Assembly (NCBI GenBank): GCA_902565385.1
Contig: CACFEW010000002.1
Span: 20,240-84,239 of the forward strand
From: an uncultured Pelagibacteraceae bacterium
Lineage (GTDB): Bacteria; Pseudomonadota; Alphaproteobacteria; Pelagibacterales; Pelagibacteraceae
Length of the DNA stretch: 64,000 bases
Direction: 5' to 3'
Under the pieces are notes generated by a model. The model made no database searches and had not been told where the DNA came from. It saw only the letters and a program-made list of their open reading frames with translations. This document shows positions 56,471 to 64,000 of this stretch, in pieces. Position 1 is the stretch's first letter, and the number at the start of each line of letters is the position of its first letter. Position numbers and translations under genes: made by a program.

Positions 56471-57894
56471 TTTTAAAAGATAATGAAATTTTAAAAAAAA
56501 ATTTTCAAATAGTCATTTGTGGAAGTGGGCCTGCTGGCATATCGCTAGCCTTAGAACTTGAGAAAAAAAAGATTGAGTGTTTAATTGTTGAAGCAGGTGA
56601 TGAGTTTTATTCTGAAAAGGCTCAAAGTAGATATGTGGGTGAAGTTTCTGGAAATTTCCCGGAAGATCTGTCTGTTCTAAGGTTAAGTCAATTTGGTGGA
56701 ACAACTGGTCATTGGGGTGGTACTTGTAGAACCTTGGATAATTACGATTTTCAAAATTGGCCAATAAAAAAGACAGAAATCGATCCATTTTTGGATCAAA
56801 GTTGTAAAATACTGAATATAACAAAAAGTTTTAGAGAAAAAAATATCAACAAAAATCTAAAAATTATTGAGTTCCAAGAGTCTGAAGTGAGATTTTATGA
56901 AAAATACTTTGAACATATTAAAAGATCAAAATTTATAAACCTTTGTTTAAACTGTATTATTTTTAATATTAAAATGTCAGGAGATACAGTTACAGAAATA
57001 TTTCTAAAATCAACAAAAGATATTTCGATCAAAGCAAAATTTTTAGTTTTAGCTTGTGGAGGAATTGAAAACTCAAGGTTGCTATTATGGTTTAGAGAAA
57101 ATAATAAAGAAATTTCAAAAAATCTTCCAATTGGAAATTATTGGATGGAGCACCCTTTTAAAAAAATTGGAACAGGTGTAGGAAATTTTAATTTGATAAG
57201 AAAAAATTTCAAAAATAATTTTGAAAAATTTGAGAATTTTAGAAATTGGGGTAATTTTACTGTATCAATTTCTCCAACCAAAAAACTAATTGATGAAAAA
57301 AATATTCTTAATTCAGGTGTTTTTTTAACCTTACACGATAGGGATAATGACAATTTAAAAAATAATATAAAAGATTTACTTTGTTTTGCTCCAAATCTTT
57401 CTAATAAAATTATAAAATTATTTAATAAAAATTTACTCTGTGGAATAACTATTAGCTCATCTTGGGAGCAAGATGCTATTTTTAGTAATAAAATTTCTTT
57501 ATCATCATCTAAAGATTTTGTAGGTATTCCTCATTCTAAATTAAAATATGAAATTTCAAAAAATACTTTAAGATCAGCTGAAGAAATGGTTAACCAGATA
57601 GGAATATATTTTATTAATAATGACCTAGGAAGAATTGCAAAAGATCAATTAATTTATAATAAAGAAAGTTTTGTTTCTGAAGCTGGGTATCATCATATTG
57701 GAGGTACACGTATGGGTGACAACAAGAATATTTCCGTCGTAGATAAAAATTTGAAAGTACATGAAACTAATAATTTGTATGTTTGTGGAAGTTCGACTTT
57801 TGTTTCTGGTGGACACGCTAATCCCACATTAAGTATTATTCAATTTTCTCTTAGATTAGCAAAACATTTGATAGAAAGAATTAACTATCTATAA
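56467..57894 (+). CDS. GMC family FAD-dependent oxidoreductase
   Basis: 475 residues. FAD-binding start FQIVICGSGPAGISLALELE, then FGGTTGHWGGTCRTLDN, AKFLVLACGGIENSRLLL. The C-terminus has YHHIGGTRMG (His409/His410) and GGHANPTLSIIQFSLRLA (Asn452), the His-Asn active-site pair of GMC enzymes such as pyranose oxidase. It oxidises an alcohol, likely a sugar OH in this setting. It has no signal peptide of its own but is coupled to the Tat-signal microprotein. It overlaps the convergent GT2 by 14 bases. Confidence 0.9.
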   Translation: MILKDNEILKKNFQIVICGSGPAGISLALELEKKKIECLIVEAGDEFYSEKAQSRYVGEVSGNFPEDLSVLRLSQFGGTTGHWGGTCRTLDNYDFQNWPIKKTEIDPFLDQSCKILNITKSFREKNINKNLKIIEFQESEVRFYEKYFEHIKRSKFINLCLNCIIFNIKMSGDTVTEIFLKSTKDISIKAKFLVLACGGIENSRLLLWFRENNKEISKNLPIGNYWMEHPFKKIGTGVGNFNLIRKNFKNNFEKFENFRNWGNFTVSISPTKKLIDEKNILNSGVFLTLHDRDNDNLKNNIKDLLCFAPNLSNKIIKLFNKNLLCGITISSSWEQDAIFSNKISLSSSKDFVGIPHSKLKYEISKNTLRSAEEMVNQIGIYFINNDLGRIAKDQLIYNKESFVSEAGYHHIGGTRMGDNKNISVVDKNLKVHETNNLYVCGSSTFVSGGHANPTLSIIQFSLRLAKHLIERINYL

Positions 57895-58603
57895 TTTTTT
57901 TTTTCTCTTTCCAAATTTTAAAAAGTCCAATTAAAGACAATAAAATTTCTGAAATGGTAACATTGCTAGTTCCTCTTACTCTATTAACAAAGATAGTATC
58001 TATTTCATCAATCTTATATTTATTATAATAAAGTTGTATCAATATTTCCGAAAGCACAATGTAACCATCACCTATTTTACCACAATTTTGCATAACAAAT
58101 TTAGCAGCTTGACTCGAATATATTCTGTAACCATTTGTGTAATCTGTTATAGGAACTTTTAAAACTAATTTTGAGAGTCTATTAGATAAAAATGATAAAA
58201 TTTTTCTTTTTAATGGCCAATTAATTATTTTACTATTTTTTTTATATCTACTTGAAATTAATAAATCCAATTTATTTTCACTAAAAAAAGAAAGATTTTT
58301 TTTTAACTCATTTGGATTATGAGACATATCTGCATCCATTTCTATGAAAAGATCAATGTTATCAAAAGCACTCAGTGCATATTTAATGCCATACAAAACT
58401 GCTGACCCTCTTCCTAATTTTTTTCCTCTAAATAAATAAATAATTTTATCTTTCTGTTTTTTGATGTTATTTTCAAAATTTTTATCAGAGTCATCAACAA
58501 TTATTATTATTAAATCTTTAAAATCATTTTTATAAATTTCATTTAATAAGATATTTATATTTTCATACTCATTTAATACAGGAACAATAATACATTTAGA
58601 CAT
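57881..58603 (-). CDS. Dolichol-phosphate-mannose-synthase-like GT2
   Basis: 240 residues: SKCIIVPVLNEYENINILLN, LIIIIVDDSDKNFENNIKKQ, RGKKLGRGSAVLYGIKYALS, LFIEMDADMSHNPNELKKNL, and ITDYTNGYRIYSSQAAKFVM. This is the polyprenyl-phosphate hexosyltransferase pattern. Third gene after the SDR and the ColD-like gene on the same strand, five bases after the latter. It may load the sugar made by them, or mannose, on a lipid carrier. Confidence 0.9.
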   Translation of the reverse strand: MSKCIIVPVLNEYENINILLNEIYKNDFKDLIIIIVDDSDKNFENNIKKQKDKIIYLFRGKKLGRGSAVLYGIKYALSAFDNIDLFIEMDADMSHNPNELKKNLSFFSENKLDLLISSRYKKNSKIINWPLKRKILSFLSNRLSKLVLKVPITDYTNGYRIYSSQAAKFVMQNCGKIGDGYIVLSEILIQLYYNKYKIDEIDTIFVNRVRGTSNVTISEILLSLIGLFKIWKEKKKIIDS

Positions 58604-58608
58604 GGTGG

Positions 58609-59784
58609 TTATACTAATTTTACTTTGGCAATTTTCTTAAATTCTTTAGAAATTAATTTTGTGTCATTTACCGTTTGATTAGCATGATTTGGAAGGTAAA
58701 TACCAAACTTGTGAACTAAGTCTGAATTTGGTAATTCTAATTTTTTTTTGTATTTTTTTTTCCAAAATATTTGTTTCGCGATATTACCTGAAATTATAGG
58801 TCGACATTCGATTTTTTTTTTCAAAAAATGCTCATAAACTTTATCTCTATTTCTTGTCAAAGTAGCATAACCAAAACTTGAAAGAGGTTTTGTTTTACAT
58901 CTTACAGTGAAATATTCATTGAGTTCATTTTTATAAACTTTAAAATTTCTATTACGTATTTTACAAATTTTTTTAATTTTTTTTATTTGAGATAATCCAA
59001 GAAAAGAATTTATTTCGGTAGATCTAATATTAAATCCTGAATAATAAAAACTAAACTTCGATTGAAACTCTGAAATTTTGTTTTTCTTCAATATCTTTCT
59101 TTTTTCAGACTCTTGAAGTTCTCTTAACCAACCATGAGATCTAACACTTGCCATAATTTTTGCGAAATTTTTATCATTAGTGCAGGCCATCCCCCCTTCT
59201 ATTGTTGAAATATGATGACCATAATAAAATGAGAATGAGGAAGCTAACCCAAAAGTTCCTAGATATTTCGAATTATATTTTGATGCTAAAGATTCACATG
59301 TATCCTCAACAAGTCTTACTTTATATTTTTTGCAAATTTTTAAAATTTTATCCATATCATTTGAATGTCCAAGGACATGGACTAAAACAATTAATGATGG
59401 TCTATACTTTTTGCATAAATGTTCTAAATGATTAATGTCTAGTCCCAAATTTTCAAGACTACAATCACAAAGTTTTACATCATAACCTAATTGTATAAAT
59501 GGGCTGACTGTTGTAGACCAAGAAAGTGCCGGAGCAATAACCACTTTATTATTTAAATAATCAGACTCTAGCAAAGATTGAGCAATAAGTAGATTAGCAG
59601 ATGACCCACTATTGACAAAAATAGAATTTTTAATTTTGAGAAAATTTGAAAATTTTTTTTGAAAATTTTTAGTCTTACTGCCTAATGTTAACTTATCATT
59701 TTTTAAAATCCATTTACTTAATTTGAATATTTCTGATTTTTCAATCGTATCTTCAGCTAATTTATGCTTAAATTTTATTGGCAT
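58609..59784 (-). CDS. ColD-like GDP-4-keto-6-deoxymannose 3-dehydratase (DegT fold, Lys to His)
   Basis: 391 residues of the DegT/DnrJ/EryC1/StrS fold. In the sugar aminotransferases a lysine binds PLP in a (S/F)xxxKxITTGEGG motif; here the segment is SSFSFYYGHHISTIEGGMAC, with His190 at that lysine position. This exact change defines ColD (His188, about 388 residues) and the E1 3-dehydrases, which use PMP to remove the 3-OH rather than form a C-N bond. Also present: NSGSSANLLIAQSLL, VIAPALSWSTTVSPF, LVEDTCESLASKY. Upstream Gmd and the overlapping SDR fit a GDP-3,6-dideoxyhexose pathway. Confidence 0.87.
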   Translation of the reverse strand: MPIKFKHKLAEDTIEKSEIFKLSKWILKNDKLTLGSKTKNFQKKFSNFLKIKNSIFVNSGSSANLLIAQSLLESDYLNNKVVIAPALSWSTTVSPFIQLGYDVKLCDCSLENLGLDINHLEHLCKKYRPSLIVLVHVLGHSNDMDKILKICKKYKVRLVEDTCESLASKYNSKYLGTFGLASSFSFYYGHHISTIEGGMACTNDKNFAKIMASVRSHGWLRELQESEKRKILKKNKISEFQSKFSFYYSGFNIRSTEINSFLGLSQIKKIKKICKIRNRNFKVYKNELNEYFTVRCKTKPLSSFGYATLTRNRDKVYEHFLKKKIECRPIISGNIAKQIFWKKKYKKKLELPNSDLVHKFGIYLPNHANQTVNDTKLISKEFKKIAKVKLV

Positions 59785-60556
59785 TAATTTTTCTACTCAA
59801 CTTATTATTATTAGACACTAAAGAATTAATTCTGTCATTTGAAATAATCTTAATCCTTGAATTAATTTCTTTTTTTATAAATTTTTTTATACTCATACTT
59901 TTTCCTGATCCAACGTTATAAACTCCTGTTATTTTTTTTTTATATACCTTATAAATAATATTAACTACTTTTTCAGCCTCTAGAAAATCTCTAAACGAAT
60001 TAGCATTTTCTACAAAAATTTCATTTTTTTTATTAGATTTAATTTTTTCTTTTATTGATGGATAAAGAAAGGGTTTTTTTTGATCCTTATGGTAAATGCT
60101 AAAAATTCTAGCAATAAAATAAGAAAAATTAGATCTCACGTTTGAAATTATTTTTTTTTCTGCAAGAAGTTTAGTTTTACCATAAAAACTAATTGGTTTT
60201 TTTTTAAAATTTTCTTTAATTGGTATCTTGGAAAAATCATAAACATGTGAGGTGCTTGGGAAAAAAAACCACATTTTCTTTTTATTTTTATTAATTTCTC
60301 TTATCAAATTTTCAGTACCTAAAACATTTACATTTTTTGCTTTTTTTTTATTGGACTCTGCTTTTTTGGTTGATGATATGGCTGCAAAGTGAAAGATGTA
60401 TTCTAAATTTTTATTTGAACTTATCCATCTTGCAACTTTTTTTCTTTTCGAAATATCATCTTTAAATTCTGAAAATTTTAAAGATTTTTTTTTCAGTTTT
60501 TTTTTGAATAAAAGACCTAAAAGACCTGTTCCACCTGTAATTCCTATTTTTATCAA
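59768..60556 (-). CDS. NAD-dependent epimerase/dehydratase-family SDR (possible C4 reductase)
   Basis: 262 residues, short for the family. Rossmann GITGGTGLLGLLF, IFHFAAISSTKKAESNKKKA, NVLGTENLIREINK, and catalytic residues in FPSTSHVY and FYGKTKLLAE (Tyr125, Lys129). Late motifs FRDFLEAEKVVNIIYKVYKK and GVYNVGSGKSMSIKKFIKKE are typical. It overlaps the ColD-like start by 17 bases, so a role in the same pathway as the keto-sugar reductase is likely; ColC also epimerises C5 and is longer, so the final sugar is open. Confidence 0.82.
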   Translation of the reverse strand: MIKIGITGGTGLLGLLFKKKLKKKSLKFSEFKDDISKRKKVARWISSNKNLEYIFHFAAISSTKKAESNKKKAKNVNVLGTENLIREINKNKKKMWFFFPSTSHVYDFSKIPIKENFKKKPISFYGKTKLLAEKKIISNVRSNFSYFIARIFSIYHKDQKKPFLYPSIKEKIKSNKKNEIFVENANSFRDFLEAEKVVNIIYKVYKKKITGVYNVGSGKSMSIKKFIKKEINSRIKIISNDRINSLVSNNNKLSRKINANKI

Positions 60557-60600
60557 TTTATTTATATTTTATTTTTTAAAAGTTTATTATAAATATCCTG

Positions 60601-61623
60601 ATGAAAAAAAAAATAGCAATAATATTTGGTGTAACTGGTCAAGACGGTTATTATTTAACTAAATTACTTATTAAAAAAAATTATATCATCCATGGCATCA
60701 AAAGAAGATCTTCTTCAGTTCCAACTAAGAGGATTGACAAATTTCTAAATCAAAAAAATTTCCATGTCCACTATGGAGATTTAACCGATACTGCATCAAT
60801 TCATAACTTAATTAAAATTATCAAACCAGACGAAATATATAATCTAGCAGCTCAGTCACATGTTGGAGTTTCATTTTATACTCCTTTATATACTGCTAAT
60901 GTAAATGCAATTGGTGTATTGGCTATTCTTGATGCAATCAGAAATAGTGAAAAAGATATAAGATTTTACCAAGCAGGTACATCAGAAATGTTTGGCAAGA
61001 CCAAAGATAAGTTACAAAATGAAAAAACAAAATTTAATCCACAAAGCCCTTATGGTACAGCAAAACTTTTTGCACATCATATTACTCAAAACTATAGAGA
61101 TGCATATAATATTTTTGCATGTAATGGGATCTTGTTTAATCATGAGAGTCCTTTAAGAGGTGAAAACTTTGTTACAAAGAAAATAATTTCAACATTAACA
61201 AAAATAAAATACGGATTTGAAAAAAAACTTACACTTGGAAATTTATACTCTAAAAGAGATTGGGGTCATGCAGAAGATTATGTTGATGCAATCCATAAGA
61301 TATTACAACAAAGAAAACCAGATGATTACGTTATCGCAACAGGTAAACAATATAGTATTAAACAATTTGTAAATTTGACTGCATCAAGTCTTAATCTAAA
61401 ATTAAGATGGATAGGTAAAGGACTAAACGAAAAAGCTTTATCATCTTCTAAAAAAATTATTATTGATGTTAATAAAAAATATTTTAGACCGTTGGAAGTT
61501 GATCATTTAAAAGGTAGTTATTCTAAAGCAAAAAAAATATTAAGATGGAAACCAAAAAAAAATGTTAAAGAACTAATAGATCAGATGATAGCTGAGGAGA
61601 AAAAACAATTAAATATTCTTTAA
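60601..61623 (+). CDS. gmd: GDP-mannose 4,6-dehydratase
   Basis: Makes GDP-4-keto-6-deoxy-D-mannose from GDP-mannose. The 340-residue protein is a clear Gmd: IIFGVTGQDGYYLTKLLIKK, GIKRRSSSVPTKRIDKFL, EIYNLAAQSHVGVSFYTPLY, YQAGTSEMFGKTK, SPYGTAKLFAHHITQNYRDA, FNHESPLRGENFVTKKI, and LGNLYSKRDWGHAEDYVDAI. Active-site residues Thr127, Glu129, Tyr151 and Lys155 are in place. Divergent from the SDR-ColD-like-GT2 operon with 44 bases between, which suggests shared control. Confidence 0.96.
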   Translation: MKKKIAIIFGVTGQDGYYLTKLLIKKNYIIHGIKRRSSSVPTKRIDKFLNQKNFHVHYGDLTDTASIHNLIKIIKPDEIYNLAAQSHVGVSFYTPLYTANVNAIGVLAILDAIRNSEKDIRFYQAGTSEMFGKTKDKLQNEKTKFNPQSPYGTAKLFAHHITQNYRDAYNIFACNGILFNHESPLRGENFVTKKIISTLTKIKYGFEKKLTLGNLYSKRDWGHAEDYVDAIHKILQQRKPDDYVIATGKQYSIKQFVNLTASSLNLKLRWIGKGLNEKALSSSKKIIIDVNKKYFRPLEVDHLKGSYSKAKKILRWKPKKNVKELIDQMIAEEKKQLNIL

Positions 61624-62723
61624 ATTTTATAACTAAATTCTATAAATTTTTTTGCCCTATTATTCCATGAATATTTCTTCGCAGTATTTACAGCCTCTAT
61701 TCTTATTTTTCTATATTTTTTGGGATTTTGAAAAATTTTATTTATAATCTTTGCCCAAGAAACCATTTTTTTATTATCAACTAAAAACGAATTTAAATTA
61801 TTCTTTAGCACGTGACTGTAAGGTTTTAATTTTGATGCAACAATTAGGTTTCCTGCAGAGAGATAGTCAAACATTTTAAGCGGAGAAATATATCGTGAAA
61901 TTTCAAGATTATTTGATCTTCCGCCAATTTTATCTCCGTAGGGCATTAAAGCAATTAAATATCTGGACAATATCTTTGGTACATGTCTGTAATTTATTCT
62001 ATTTTTTATCTTAATATTTTTATTTAAATTTTTTTTTTGATTAACTTTTAAAACTGATGCGTCACCATAAAGATGAAAGTTAACCTTGGGTAATATTTTT
62101 GAAATTCTTAAAATCGTTTCAAAACCTTTGCCTTTATAAAAACTGCCAACATAGACACATGTATTTTTTATATATTTACTATTTTTTTTTCGATTTTTAA
62201 AATCTGATGCGTCATCTAAGATAATATATTTATGTTTTGCAATATTTAAGTCTAAAACTAAATTTTTGTTAATTAATATAAATGAAATATTTTTTTTAAA
62301 CTTGGATAACATTAATAATTTAAATAAAAATTTTGATAAACCTGTCAAATCATGATGGATCTCTAGAACATTCTTTATACTTAAAAATGCAAGTAAAATT
62401 GAACTTAATATACTTCTGCTAATTACTAAATCTTTTGATAATTTATTGATTTTTAAATAATTTATTATTTTAGTTAAGAAAATTAATTTTTTTACTTTAG
62501 AGGTTATTTTCTCTCTAGTAATACTTCTAAATATGATTTTTTTTTTTCTGATATTATATTGATAAAATATTTTTTTTGAATTTATCTCATTTTTTGGTAA
62601 CAAGAAAATTATTCTTCTAAACTCACTTAATGCTTCACAAAACTTTAAAGAATTTATAATATTTGCTGAAAAACTTGGAAGTGACGTCTCAGTAATATAA
62701 AAAATTCGTTGTCGATTCATCAA
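61620..62723 (-). CDS. Glycosyltransferase family 4-like
   Basis: 367 residues. N-terminal half starts QRIFYITETSLPSFSANIIN; VLEIHHDLTGLSKFLFKLLM in the middle; the C-terminal half has NTCVYVGSFYKGKGFETILR, KVNFHLYGDASVLKVNQ and LALMPYGDK-like, then EISRYISPLKMFDYLSAGNL and IVASKLKPYSHVLKN, which match GT-B C-terminal domains. Donor not known. Its start overlaps the epimerase stop by four bases; its end overlaps gmd by four bases (convergent). Confidence 0.83.
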   Translation of the reverse strand: MMNRQRIFYITETSLPSFSANIINSLKFCEALSEFRRIIFLLPKNEINSKKIFYQYNIRKKKIIFRSITREKITSKVKKLIFLTKIINYLKINKLSKDLVISRSILSSILLAFLSIKNVLEIHHDLTGLSKFLFKLLMLSKFKKNISFILINKNLVLDLNIAKHKYIILDDASDFKNRKKNSKYIKNTCVYVGSFYKGKGFETILRISKILPKVNFHLYGDASVLKVNQKKNLNKNIKIKNRINYRHVPKILSRYLIALMPYGDKIGGRSNNLEISRYISPLKMFDYLSAGNLIVASKLKPYSHVLKNNLNSFLVDNKKMVSWAKIINKIFQNPKKYRKIRIEAVNTAKKYSWNNRAKKFIEFSYKI

Positions 62724-63685
62724 ATTAAATGTGCGAATTTTTTATACCATTTATATGTTTTGATTAATGCATCATCAAATTTTGTAAATTTAAATAATTT
62801 TGAAAAACTCAGTATTTTTTTATTTGAGCCATGAGTTTTGTAAGAATCTAATTTATTTTTTTTTACATTTAATAAATTTTTATTTTTTATAATCTTATTT
62901 AATTTTTCATAAACCTTAGAGACTTTTATGGGTCTATTAGAACAAACATTATATATTTCGTGTTTTTCAAAAATTTTCTTTTTTGAAAATATTAAAGGAT
63001 GAATCAATTTTATAACATCATGAATGTAAGTAAAATCTCTAACATAATTACCTTTATTATAATAAATGAATTTTTTTTTTTTGTGGGCTGTTTCTAAATA
63101 TTTTAAAATAAACATATCAGGTCTTCCCCACTCTCCATATACTGTAAAAAATCTTAAACCTATTACTTTTAATTTATAAAACTTAAAAAAAATTTCTGCA
63201 AAAATTTCGTTTCCTAATTTTGTTGCTGAATAAATATTTTTTGGATTTAATTCATTTATTTCTTTCGTTGGAAATTTTTTTGCATCACCATAAACTGAAC
63301 TAGAGGATGCATAAATTAGCTTAACATCAAATTTTCTACAATAATCAAGAATATTGAAAAAACCTAATTGATTTGAATAAACATATTCTTCTGGATTTGA
63401 AAGTGAGTATCTTACACCAGCTTGAGCAGCCAAATTAATAACTAAATCTAATTTTATTTTTTTTAAATAATTGTTAATCTTGGATTTGTTTGAAATATCC
63501 AGCTTTTTAAATTTAAAATTTTTATATTTCTTTAATATATTGGTTCTTTTTTTCTTTAACTTTTGTGAATAGTACGAGTTTAAGGAGTCAATACCATATA
63601 TCTTATGTTTATTACTTAATTCAAGTATATATTTCGATAGACTAAATCCTATAAAACCGGAAACACCTGTTACTAAAATATTCAT
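62720..63685 (-). CDS. UDP-glucuronate 4-epimerase-like (CapI/WbpP type)
   Basis: 321 residues: NILVTGVSGFIGFSLSKYIL, GIDSLNSYYSQKLKKKRTNI, INLAAQAGVRYSLSNPEEYV, IYASSSSVYGDAKKFPTKEI, NIYSATKLGNEIFAEI with Tyr152 and Lys156, then LRFFTVYGEWGRPDMFILKY and VRDFTYIHDVIKLI. The NSYY and GVRYSLxNPxxY pieces are typical of UDP-glucuronate 4-epimerases, making UDP-galacturonate; a UDP-GlcNAc epimerase is less likely. Faces the right-edge SDR gene. Confidence 0.87.
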   Translation of the reverse strand: MNILVTGVSGFIGFSLSKYILELSNKHKIYGIDSLNSYYSQKLKKKRTNILKKYKNFKFKKLDISNKSKINNYLKKIKLDLVINLAAQAGVRYSLSNPEEYVYSNQLGFFNILDYCRKFDVKLIYASSSSVYGDAKKFPTKEINELNPKNIYSATKLGNEIFAEIFFKFYKLKVIGLRFFTVYGEWGRPDMFILKYLETAHKKKKFIYYNKGNYVRDFTYIHDVIKLIHPLIFSKKKIFEKHEIYNVCSNRPIKVSKVYEKLNKIIKNKNLLNVKKNKLDSYKTHGSNKKILSFSKLFKFTKFDDALIKTYKWYKKFAHLI

Positions 63686-63783
63686 ATTTATTTTTACTAT
63701 TTATATTTTTCTACATTATTTATTAATAAAAAAAAATTATTTTGCTATTTATTTGACAACTTATAGATATAATATTTACATTT

Positions 63784-64000
63784 ATGAACTCATTATTTAA
63801 CGTAAAAAATTTAAATTTTGTTATAACTGGTGGCTTGGGTCAAATTGGGCTAAAACTTTCTGAATACTTAGAAAAAAACGGCTCAAATATTGTAATAATT
63901 GATATTTTTGAGGAAAAAAAAATCAAAAATTTAAAAAAAAATTATTCTTTTTTAAATTCAAAAAATATCAGAATTTTAAATATTGATATTTCAAAAAAAA
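63784..64000 (+). CDS. SDR family oxidoreductase, N-terminal part (runs off right edge)
   Basis: 72 residues visible. NFVITGGLGQIGLKLSEYLE is a dinucleotide-binding TGGxGxIG loop, followed by NGSNIVIIDIFEEKKIKN and RILNIDISKK, which is a short-chain dehydrogenase start. Likely a sugar or acyl oxidoreductase of the glycan island. 98 bases separate it from the divergent epimerase; both promoters must lie there. Confidence 0.75.
   Translation, partial: MNSLFNVKNLNFVITGGLGQIGLKLSEYLEKNGSNIVIIDIFEEKKIKNLKKNYSFLNSKNIRILNIDISKK

Larger units (their letters stand above)
43165..64000. other. Surface-polysaccharide hypervariable island (HVR2-like), right end outside window
   Basis: From the 5S rRNA to the right edge all 21 gene models are glycosyltransferases, sugar-nucleotide enzymes, lipid-linked glycan membrane proteins or unknowns of similar character. 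Genes alternate strands and the sequence is even more A/T-rich, with long homopolymer runs. No integrase, transposase or tRNA marks the left border. The first 139 bases hold no gene and must carry the 5S promoter and that of the first glycosyltransferase. Confidence 0.8.

Noticed and set aside
43165-64000. Prophage or genomic island with integrase
   Set aside because: No integrase, transposase, phage structural gene or att-like duplicate of a tRNA end was seen; content is a surface-glycan region.

Overview
This 64 kb window is very AT-rich, with short intergenic gaps, genes overlapping by a few bases, and alphaproteobacterial gene content and order. The tol-pal/tilS/ftsH/folP/glmM string, the DUF4164-zapA pair, the DUF1013 (TrcR-like) gene and the pntAa/pntAb/pntB-aa3 subunit IV block are typical of Alphaproteobacteria. 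Together with the streamlining and a 5S rRNA gene standing alone next to a surface-polysaccharide island, this points to SAR11 (Pelagibacterales). That assignment rests on gene content and on an rRNA layout known from the group; no 16S is present to confirm it.

Layout. (1) 1-10.9 kb: a type IV pilus block with prepilin peptidase, a 1,695-residue PilY1-like adhesin, an unknown secreted protein, four pseudopilin/minor pilin genes (PilX-, PilW-, PilV- and FimT-like) and the retraction ATPase PilT. (2) 11.0-15.1 kb: two convergent autotransporter-like surface proteins, one with a beta-propeller-like passenger. (3) 15.3-31.0 kb, all minus strand: purA, thiD, glmM, folP, ftsH, tilS, cpoB, pal, tolB/A/R/Q, a phage/plastid-type ruvC, yebC, ymdB-like, 5-FCL, zapA and a DUF4164 coiled-coil gene. 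(4) 31.1-39.3 kb, plus strand: tkt, gap, pgk, class I fba, thiE, efp, suhB, rpmE, DUF1013, rpsU (apparently ATT-initiated) and an initiator tRNA. (5) 39.3-43.2 kb, minus strand: a transaldolase-family gene, pntB, pntAb, pntAa, a 36-residue aa3 oxidase subunit IV, rpmJ, and a solitary 5S rRNA directly upstream of rpmJ. (6) 43.2-64.0 kb: a hypervariable-type cell-surface glycan island with GT2 and GT4 glycosyltransferases, a WecA-like initiating transferase, a Wzy/WaaL-like ligase/polymerase, GT-C-like membrane proteins, sugar-nucleotide enzymes, and a GMC oxidoreductase coupled to a tiny Tat-signal protein. It runs off the right edge.

How the genes work together. The island has a recognisable pathway: Gmd makes GDP-4-keto-6-deoxymannose. 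A ColD-like PLP enzyme, whose Schiff-base lysine is replaced by histidine, would remove the 3-OH. An adjacent SDR would reduce C4, giving a GDP-3,6-dideoxyhexose for the neighbouring glycosyltransferases. A UDP-glucuronate-4-epimerase-like enzyme points to a uronic acid in the same or another glycan. The pilus block, autotransporters and glycan island are all surface functions; the blocks between them are housekeeping.

No intergenic stretch longer than about 300 bases lacks a gene. No insertion sequence, integrase, CRISPR array or long repeat was seen. Boundaries and functions come from reading the sequence by eye; no searches were run.
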